Positions 38,584-43,929 of a DNA stretch of 43,929 nt are shown here, piece by piece. The position numbers were made by a program, and so were the translations under genes. Below the pieces are notes generated by a model. The model did not search any database, was not told the origin of the DNA, and saw only the letters and a program-made list of their open reading frames with translations. Numbering within the stretch: position 1 is the stretch's first letter; every line of letters starts with the position of its first letter. The DNA comes from Asaia bogorensis (GTDB lineage: Bacteria; Pseudomonadota; Alphaproteobacteria; Acetobacterales; Acetobacteraceae): positions 1-43,929 of the forward strand of contig CAMBMS010000022.1 of the NCBI GenBank assembly GCA_945868845.1. The letters run 5' to 3'.

Positions 38584-38735
38584 AGACTTGCTGGTGCCAC
38601 CCCCGGTCTATGAGCGGATTCCACAAAGACACCTCGCCCGCTTCGTGGTGGAGATAATCGTCGATCTGGGTCTGACCGCGACTCGCAAGAGCGAGCGCCG
38701 CACGGGTTCAGCGCCCTATCATCGGGCCGCTCTAC
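38584..38735 (+). pseudogene. IS1182-type transposase N-terminal fragment
   Basis: The frame reads VYERIPQRHLARFVVEIIVD, then LGLTATRKSERRTGSAPYHR AALLG. This corresponds to the N-terminal domain of IS1182-family transposases (DHLARFVVEVVxxLDLSALxxxYxGRGSxAYHPxxLLxLL). After AALLG the match ends. Its C-terminal counterpart seems to be the fragment at 39961-40150, on the same strand. Confidence 0.65.
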
Positions 38736-38825
38736 TGGGGTTTTACAAACGGCGCGACAGCAGCGGATGTTGGGGGATGCCTGGATGGTCCCAGAAATCC
38801 TGGCCTCGCCTCAGGCGTCAGTGGG

Positions 38826-39150
38826 TAGTACGGCCACGGGCAGCTGGAGCCGGAGCGGGCGGTGATTGCTCGGCTGGGTCGGGAAGTAACGAAGTTGAAG
38901 GCGGAACGAGATATCCTAAAAAAAGCCACGGCCTACTTCGCGAGGGGATCGATGTGAGGTTCGCCTTCATCGCGAAGCATCAGGGATTTGGCCGAGCGGC
39001 AGACAAGCGCCGTTGCGACCAACGTGCTGGCCCAACCTTTTGAGGCGCCATCCGCCAACCGCAAATGGATTGCTGACTTTAAGTATATCTGGACGGCGGA
39101 AGGCTGGCTGTATGTGGCGAGCGCCATCGATTTGCGGGGTATACGCTGAT
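38826..39150 (+). pseudogene. IS3-family transposase fragments
   Basis: Pieces in several phases follow each other in IS3 order. The OrfA end is GQLEPERAVIARLGREVTKL followed by KAERDILKKATAYFARGSM. Next come the OrfB start VRFAFIAKHQGIWP and the integrase start ANRKWIADFKYIWTAEGWLY VASAIDL. Large parts of OrfB between and after these are missing, and frame changes separate them. Inactive remnant. Confidence 0.75.
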
Positions 39151-39199
39151 ATGAGCATATAACCGACATGAGTAGTTACAACCTCCGGGACATCCAAAT

Positions 39200-39724
39200 A
39201 TGAAGTTCGCCAAATCGGTCGCCTACGCAATCGTCCCAATCACGTTAATTGCCAGCACGCTGGTTGTCAGCGGATGCGCCACACAGGGGCAAAATCGCTA
39301 TGATCACACCGAGGTCGGCCACACCTCTGCGGTAGAGTTCGGAACTATCGTTGCGGTTCGCCAGGTCGATATCACAGGACAGAATACCGGGGTGGGGGCT
39401 GTAGTTGGAGGCACTGTCGGTGGTGGCATTTTAGGGGGAGCGCGCGGAGGACCAGTTTCTGTTGTGGGAGGCATCTTGGTTGGGGCTGTTGCGGGTGCAA
39501 TTGCCGAACAGGCCATAGCGAACCGTCTAGGCTTAGAATACGTCATTTTACTCCGCAATGGAAAGCCGATCACTATCGTCCAAAACCAGGAACCGAACGA
39601 TAGGGTATTCCAACCAGGAGAGCGAGTGATGGTCCAGGCATCGAGATCTTACCAACGGGTCTTGCCAGCCGATAACATCCCGGCACAGATGGATCGGCCT
39701 GTCGGCATCACAGTCAAAAATTAA
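39200..39724 (+). CDS. SlyB/Pcp-like outer-membrane lipoprotein with glycine-zipper domain
   Basis: The 174-residue protein has a lipoprotein signal (AIVPITLIASTLVVSGC, lipobox VSGC at about residue 26). The mature part contains VEFGTIVAVRQVDITGQNTG and a glycine-zipper repeat (GAVVGGTVGGGILGGARGG, GILVGAVAGAIAEQ), as in SlyB. A C-terminal strand region YVILLRNGKPITIVQNQEPN completes the family. It lies between IS relics. A tiny second lipoprotein frame follows 14 bases later. Confidence 0.9.
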   Translation: MKFAKSVAYAIVPITLIASTLVVSGCATQGQNRYDHTEVGHTSAVEFGTIVAVRQVDITGQNTGVGAVVGGTVGGGILGGARGGPVSVVGGILVGAVAGAIAEQAIANRLGLEYVILLRNGKPITIVQNQEPNDRVFQPGERVMVQASRSYQRVLPADNIPAQMDRPVGITVKN

Positions 39725-39738
39725 GGACAGTTTAAAAT

Positions 39739-39843
39739 ATGATAGCCAATCTTATGAAAATTGCCTTCTGCGTGTTTCTTCTGAGTGGCTGCGGTATAGT
39801 CCCGGATCCAACACCCCCCACTTATTCTGTGCGTTGCTCCTGA
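39739..39843 (+). CDS. Possible very small lipoprotein (34 residues)
   Basis: The frame reads MIANLMKIAFCVFLLSGCGI VPDPTPPTYSVRCS. KIAFCVFLLSGC is a credible lipoprotein signal with lipobox LSGC; the mature peptide would have only 17 residues, proline-rich, with a second Cys. It lies 14 bases after the SlyB-like gene with AAGGA upstream, so it may be in the same operon. It recalls entericidin-type mini-lipoproteins in size only. It may instead be the start of a longer gene damaged by the imperfect duplication that follows at 39841-39890. Confidence 0.4.
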   Translation: MIANLMKIAFCVFLLSGCGIVPDPTPPTYSVRCS

Positions 39844-39960
39844 GTGTCTGTGCTATAGCCGAGGATTGTGTGCCGATCACTTATAACGCCGTGCGAACAT
39901 GACTGTCCTCGAAAACTCCCGCAACATACCAATATCTGTGACAGCGCAACATAGCTCTGG

Positions 39961-40150
39961 CTGAAGACCCCAGAGGGTAAGTAACTCTACGCGTTCCGCA
40001 AGCAGGTGCCAGGACCGGTGTTGGGGATCATCAAGTCGGTGCTGGGATTCCGACAATTCCTATTGCGTGGGTTAGATCAGGTGCTCGGTGAGTGGAGCCT
40101 CGTGCCATGGCATGGAATATGAAGCGGATCTTGGCACTACACCTCATTCA
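39961..40150 (+). pseudogene. IS1182-type transposase C-terminal fragment
   Basis: The frame reads LKTPEGK, an in-frame stop, then LYAFRKQVPGPVLGIIKSVL GFRQFLLRGLDQVLGEWSLV, and after a one-base shift MAWNMKRILAL. This is the conserved end of IS1182-family transposases (KTPEGRALYxxRKQTVEPVFGIIKSVMGFRQFxLRGLxKVxGEWxLVxMAWNxKRM). A stop plus a frameshift make it dead. It probably belonged with the N-terminal piece at 38584. Confidence 0.75.
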
Positions 40151-40347
40151 AAGAGGTGGTGGGTACTTTTGAGGCCGAAATTCGAGCGATGGGTGCCCGC
40201 TCATGGTAACCATGCCCATTGTTAAGCCGTTCAGGTCGTGATTAGGCCTACGTCAACCGCATCAGAACCGCACTCATGCTTCGTAGCGACTGCTGTTATC
40301 GATCGGAAATCTCTAGTTAGACAAAATATTAGTTAAAATAAACCGTC

Positions 40348-40367
40348 ATGCCCGCGCATTCGGCTAT
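40348..40367. repeat. REP-like palindrome, copy 3 (degenerate)
   Basis: ATGCCCGCGCATTCGGCTAT preceded by GTC and followed by CCACG has the same outer frame as copies 1 and 2, with one arm partly decayed. It lies in non-coding DNA close to the 3' end of the nitroreductase gene. Confidence 0.5.
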
Positions 40368-40395
40368 CCACGTCTTCCGAGACGCCCGTCCCGCC

Positions 40396-41034
40396 TTACA
40401 GCCCGGCGTACGGCTCCCCCCAATTATCCCCATAAACAAAATCCGCCAGGTTGCCACGCCCCACAAGACCGAAATTCCCCATAGGATACCCGATCGGCAG
40501 GATCGCATAGGAATGCACACCTGGCGGCAGTCCCAGTGCATTCTCCGCATCCGCTTCAAAAAGTAAATGTCGCGTGGTCAAGGTCGATCCTAACCCCAAC
40601 GCCCGCGCCGCCAGCAGCATATTCTGCACCGCCGGGTAAACCGAAGCCCCGGACCACCGTGTCGGCGCCCCGGGCTCCTCAAGGCAAGCAACAATCCAGA
40701 CTGGCGCCTCGTGATAATGCTTGGTCAAGTATTCCACAGCGTCATGCTGGCGCTTGTAACGCGGCGCATCACTACCAGGTGGCGGCGCGCTGGATGCATA
40801 CCGTGGCCCAACGATCTCGTCATAGGCGCGCTGGTAGACATTCTGCACGGCCTTCTTCTTCACCGGATCCTTGATTACCATGAAGCGCCAGCGCTGCGTA
40901 TTGCCGCCATTCGCTGCGCACATCCCCGCTTGCAGGATCTTCTTGATCATTTCGTCAGGTATTGGATCGGGCTTCAATCGGCGCATCGCGCGCGTCGTAT
41001 GCATGATCTCGAAGACGTCATTTCCGCTCGTCAT
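40396..41034 (-). CDS. Nitroreductase family protein
   Basis: The 212-residue flavin-dependent oxidoreductase has the FMN-binding start VFEIMHTTRAMRRLKPDPIP, CAANGGNTQRWRFMVIKDPV (ribityl/phosphate contacts), and SVYPAVQNMLLAARALGLGS with ILPIGYPMGNFG, normal for the NfnB/BluB-like fold. It probably reduces nitro or enone compounds with NAD(P)H; the natural substrate is unknown. ATG 41034 is preferred because AAGGAG lies eight bases before it. The broken EthD-like gene is directly upstream on the same strand, with the nitroreductase start 18 bases beyond its final stop, so they were once an operon. Confidence 0.92.
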   Translation of the reverse strand: MTSGNDVFEIMHTTRAMRRLKPDPIPDEMIKKILQAGMCAANGGNTQRWRFMVIKDPVKKKAVQNVYQRAYDEIVGPRYASSAPPPGSDAPRYKRQHDAVEYLTKHYHEAPVWIVACLEEPGAPTRWSGASVYPAVQNMLLAARALGLGSTLTTRHLLFEADAENALGLPPGVHSYAILPIGYPMGNFGLVGRGNLADFVYGDNWGEPYAGL

Positions 41035-41051
41035 TGCACCCACTCCTTAAC

Positions 41052-41684
41052 TTAACCGCCACGCACATAACGCCGCACCCGCGCCCAGAACATGTCCTGG
41101 AAATATGGAAACATCCGCTCCGTCCAGGCGCTGGTGGCCGCTGTCTTCTATGCCGCGCTTTCCAGCACATCGGTGGATATCAAATGATACAGCGCGGTAT
41201 AGCGACGCGATCCGTCTTGTGCCTTGAACCGCCGCCCCGCCATCACCCCCGGCACCGCGGTGAGCGCGGGAATATGCTCGGTATCGTACCAGGCATTGAA
41301 ATCCTGCTCAACTACCGCCGCGACCACCATCGAAACCAGCACCAGCCCGCCCGCGCCGGCTGGCGCAGTCTGACTACCGGGGTTGATCTGCTCGCCATCG
41401 AAACATAATTTTCGGTCGCAGATCTCAGTCAGCCGCATCGACCAGACCAAAAGATTATCCCTCCCGATCGCCCGTTAGGCTGGCGAAGCCAGCACTGACA
41501 GACTATCTAGGTCATAGGTCGCCACCGCAATCTTTGGATTCGCAATATCGATCCAGCGTTCGCACAGCCCAAATCCGGGCATCCGCTCGCGTTCTGGGAT
41601 ATGTTCCTGGTCGTACAAGTCATGGAATTCATCGACCGGCGCCTTCGTATAATCGAACACCGCCGCCCTCAAACCCATTGCCAT
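41052..41684 (-). pseudogene. EthD-like (dimeric alpha/beta barrel) gene with two nonsense codons
   Basis: One continuous phase from ATG 41684 to TAA 41052 encodes 210 positions, broken by TAA at 41475-41477 and TAG at 41148-41150. The product is a tandem of two similar domains. Domain 1: GLRAAVFDYTKAPVDEFHDL YDQEHIPERERMPGF. Domain 2: GGLVLVSMVVAAVVEQDFNA WYDTEHIPALTAVPG, GRRFKAQDGSRRYTALYHLI and, after the TAG, KTAATSAWTERMFPYFQDMF. Both have the (Y/W)YD.EHIP signature. The surrounding residues suggest the TAA replaced a Tyr codon and the TAG a Trp codon. The function of the family is uncertain; it accompanies degradation genes. Two separate short ORFs would be the naive reading. Confidence 0.78.
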
Positions 41685-41838
41685 TGGAGTTTTTTCCCCT
41701 GGAAAGCCGCCATCTTCAGCCCTTTCGGCCAGGAGTTCCAGGCCCCACATTCCTCCTTGCGCCCATTACCGCCGCTGTTTGGCCGTGCGGTATTCTTCGT
41801 TAGTCTCATATGCAGAACTGGCACTAAGGAAACCCACT

Positions 41839-42600
41839 ATGACCACCCGCGATAATCTGCGCGCCCAGGCCGAGGCCAAACGCGCCCGCCTATTCGGGGC
41901 CAGCGCGCCAAGCCCCGCCCATGTCCCCGCCGAACTGGCGGACCTGCTCAGTGAAATTACCTATGGCGGCATCTGGTCGCGCCCCGGCCTGTCGCAACCG
42001 GACCGCATGCTCTGCGTGATCAGCGCGCTGGCGGCCAATGTCCGCCTCGCGGCTTTGCAACGTCATGTTGGCCCCGGGCTCGATCTCGGCCTCACCCCGC
42101 TGGCCATTCAGGAGATTTGCCTACAGTCGCTACTATATTCTGGCTTCGTCCATGTCGAGGACGTGCTCGGCGTTTGCGGCGAGGTCTTTGCGACCCGCGG
42201 CGTTACCCCCCCCGTGGCCCCGCGCGACGACACGTCGCTGGAAGAACTCTCCCGGCGCGGGGCGGAGAAGATGCTCACCATCCACGGCACGCGTGCCCAG
42301 CAAGGCTACGCTGATCCCGCCAATGCGATCACCGGGGCGATGTATCCCGCCGCCATCCGCTACGGCTATGGCGCGCTCTGGTTTCGCCCCGGCCTGGAGA
42401 CGCGCCAGCGTGCGCTGGTGTCCGTCGCCGCCTTTACCTCGCTACGCATGGCGGAGCAGGTGAAGAAATTTGGCCAGTCGGCGCTGAATGCGGGCGCCAG
42501 CAAAACCGAGATCGTGGAAGCCATTATCCAGACCGCGCCCTATAGCGGTTTTCCTCCTGCGCTCAACGCGCTGGCCGCTATTGGCGAGGCTTTCGGGTAA
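41839..42600 (+). CDS. Carboxymuconolactone decarboxylase (CMD) family protein
   Basis: The 253-residue protein has two AhpD-like CMD domains. Domain 1: SEITYGGIWSRPGLSQPDRM LCVISALAANVR with LTPLAIQEICLQSLLYSGFV. Domain 2: YPAAIRYGYGALWFRPGLET RQRALVSVAAFTSLRMAEQV with ASKTEIVEAIIQTAPYSGFP. No CxxC redox pair is visible, so a decarboxylase-like rather than AhpD peroxidase role is likelier; the substrate is unknown. TAAGGA lies eight bases before ATG 41839. It is divergent from the broken EthD-like gene, about 150 bases away. The 130 bases after it hold no gene. Confidence 0.9.
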   Translation: MTTRDNLRAQAEAKRARLFGASAPSPAHVPAELADLLSEITYGGIWSRPGLSQPDRMLCVISALAANVRLAALQRHVGPGLDLGLTPLAIQEICLQSLLYSGFVHVEDVLGVCGEVFATRGVTPPVAPRDDTSLEELSRRGAEKMLTIHGTRAQQGYADPANAITGAMYPAAIRYGYGALWFRPGLETRQRALVSVAAFTSLRMAEQVKKFGQSALNAGASKTEIVEAIIQTAPYSGFPPALNALAAIGEAFG

Positions 42601-42732
42601 AAACCACCGTACGCTTTCCCGCTACGATCTTCACTGGGTCGTCATTAATTCATCACGATTTGTCGTCTGAGGCATTCCGGCCAGACCCAAATCACAAGCG
42701 CCTGCTCATCGAAGCGCGCCGAACTATGATTT

Positions 42733-43704
42733 CTACTCGATCTTGATGCCCGACCGCTTCACCCACGCCTCATAGGATGCGGTCTCGCGCGCGTTCATCC
42801 CCGCCAGCTCGCCGGGTTTCTGCGTCATCGGGAAGAACCCCATCGTATAGATGCGCGCATTAACCTCTGACCGGGCCGTTACTTCCATCACCGCATTGCC
42901 GAACTTGATACCCATCGCCTCCGGCGTGCCCTTGATCGCATACAGCGCCAGCCAGGTCGGTAGATCAATCGCATAGCCGGCCTCCGCCATCGTCGGCACA
43001 TCGGGAAAATCCGGATGTCGCCTGTTCGATGTCATGGCCAGCATGATCGCACGCCCCGCCTTCACATGCGGGTAGTGCAGGCTATCGAGCATGATATCAA
43101 AATGTCCGCCGAGGAAATCCGACAAGGCCTCCGGACCGCCGCGATAGGGGATGGCGACGATTTCCGTCCCGGCCAGGATATTTAACGCCGTGCCGCGCAG
43201 ATGCGTTGCGGTACCGATGCCGGGTACCGAGTACGTCAGCTTGCCCGGCTTTGATTTTGCCAGCGCCACCAGCTCTGAGACGGTCTTCACGCCCAGCTTG
43301 GGCAACACCGCCCAGCCATATACGTATTCGCCCATCGCCGCGATCGGGCGGAATTCCTGCGGTATATAACCGACCTTGCGCAATTGTGGCAGCAGCACCA
43401 TCGGCGAGTTCGGGCTGGCCAGGAACGTGTAGCCATCCGGCATCATCCGCGATGCCGATTCTACTCCCAGCGTGCCCGACGCCCCCGCCCGGTTCTCAAC
43501 CACGATCGGCTGGCCAAGCAATTGCGCCACTGGCTCCATGATCATGCGGGTCAGCACGTCACCCGATGTGCCTGGTGGGTAATTATAGATCACCCGAATG
43601 GGTTTCGTCGGCCAGTCCGCCGCTAGGGTGGGAAAGGCCAAACCCAGCGCCATCCCAATCCCTACGACCACTTGGCGCAGCCTTGCGCGATGATCTATCC
43701 TCAC
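42733..43704 (-). CDS. Tripartite tricarboxylate transporter substrate-binding protein (Bug/TctC family)
   Basis: The 323-residue periplasmic binding protein has a signal peptide (VVVGIGMALGLAFPTLAADW). The Bug signature follows: WPTKPIRVIYNYPPGTSGDV LTRMIMEPVAQLLGQPIVVE NRAGASGTLG. Later segments are MMPDGYTFLASPNSPMVLLP and VPTMAEAGYAIDLPTWLALYA. Such orphan receptors are numerous in Acetobacteraceae and Burkholderiales and bind carboxylates or aromatic acids; no TctAB membrane genes are adjacent. It is divergent from the GMC oxidoreductase at the window end, so the two may respond to the same compound. Confidence 0.94.
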   Translation of the reverse strand: MRIDHRARLRQVVVGIGMALGLAFPTLAADWPTKPIRVIYNYPPGTSGDVLTRMIMEPVAQLLGQPIVVENRAGASGTLGVESASRMMPDGYTFLASPNSPMVLLPQLRKVGYIPQEFRPIAAMGEYVYGWAVLPKLGVKTVSELVALAKSKPGKLTYSVPGIGTATHLRGTALNILAGTEIVAIPYRGGPEALSDFLGGHFDIMLDSLHYPHVKAGRAIMLAMTSNRRHPDFPDVPTMAEAGYAIDLPTWLALYAIKGTPEAMGIKFGNAVMEVTARSEVNARIYTMGFFPMTQKPGELAGMNARETASYEAWVKRSGIKIE

Positions 43705-43854
43705 CCGATATCCTTCTCTTTTTCTTCTTGGTCGGCGATGTTGTGCGACACATCGTTTTCGGTCAAGCGTTCAAGTCGCTCGGGATACCCCCTGGTATTT
43801 TTCTACTATGTCGCTTCCAATGGCATGACGCGGCGCAGGGCGGAGGATTCCAGA

Positions 43855-43929
43855 ATGGCGATCGATGCGGATACCTATGATTTCATTGTCGCTGGTGCTG
43901 GCTCTGCGGGTTGCGCGGTCGCAGGCCGG
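43855..43929 (+). CDS. GMC-type oxidoreductase, N-terminal part only
   Basis: The gene runs off the window. The visible 25 codons read MAIDADTYDFIVAGAGSAGC AVAGR, the dinucleotide-binding start (GAGSAGC) of glucose-methanol-choline oxidoreductases such as choline or alcohol dehydrogenases. GGAGG lies about 10 bases before the ATG. Other FAD proteins share the GxGxxG motif, but GSAGCAVAGR strongly suggests GMC. About 150 bases separate it from the divergent Bug-protein gene. Confidence 0.8.
   Translation, partial: MAIDADTYDFIVAGAGSAGCAVAGR

Larger units (their letters stand above)
39844..40395. other. IS-derived and non-coding interval
   Basis: Apart from the IS1182 C-terminal fragment (39961-40150) and the REP-like palindrome at 40348, I see no gene here. 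The part from 40150 to 40345 is rather AT-rich and without recognisable features. Confidence 0.45.

Overview
The window looks like the chromosome of a GC-rich alphaproteobacterium, most likely of the Rhodospirillales/Acetobacteraceae type. That guess rests on base composition, the bamD-recN-ligA gene order, a divergent uup/hslVU pair, and the mix of Bug-type binding protein, class III CoA-transferase and hydantoinase genes. No rRNA or tRNA gene was recognised, so the taxonomy is inference.

Layout. 1-5100 is an insertion-sequence graveyard: IS3-family fragments surround a peptide-type ABC binding protein, a small methyltransferase and a UPF0114 membrane protein. 5137-9300 carries a RecD2-like helicase translationally coupled to a secreted thermonuclease, an amidohydrolase relic and a YdjM-type membrane protein. 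9388-9665 holds an IS6-like relic beside a truncated ABC ATPase. 9831-21829 is a catabolic region: an MBL hydrolase and crotonase, then a minus-strand cluster (class III aminotransferase, PrdB/GrdB-like protein, CoA-transferase), then apt, DUF2237, a wrecked TauD/TfdA gene, an NTF2-like protein, and an SDR-hyuB-hyuA operon. 21832-27853 is core: ligA, recN, bamD, a peroxiredoxin and a YqgE protein. 27854-28966 is a gene-poor, partly AT-rich gap with an MFS relic. 28967-38574 is core and metabolic: uup, hslV, hslU, sufE, an MFS transporter, a broken ribB, two alpha/beta hydrolases, a methyltransferase and gloB. 38584-40150 again holds IS debris (IS1182 and IS3 pieces) around a glycine-zipper lipoprotein. 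The end has a nitroreductase, a twice-interrupted EthD-like gene, a CMD-family protein, a Bug binding protein and the start of a GMC oxidoreductase.

The most interesting object is at 12902-13849. Two adjacent same-frame reading frames are separated by a single UGA placed exactly in a U-P-V-C redox motif. A hairpin that fits the bacterial SECIS rules follows at once: the apical loop begins 17 nt after UGA and its second base is G. I read this as one 315-residue selenoprotein of the proline/glycine reductase B family. It is preceded by a perfect Shine-Dalgarno sequence and sits in a same-strand cluster with a glutamate-1-semialdehyde-aminotransferase-like enzyme and a CoA-transferase. The selenocysteine machinery itself is not in the window.

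A second theme is gene decay. Relics include TauD/TfdA, ribB, the EthD-like gene, an amidohydrolase, an ABC ATPase, an MFS protein, a helicase-associated repeat, an AbrB antitoxin and at least five transposase fragments. This suggests a genome that has suffered extensive IS activity.
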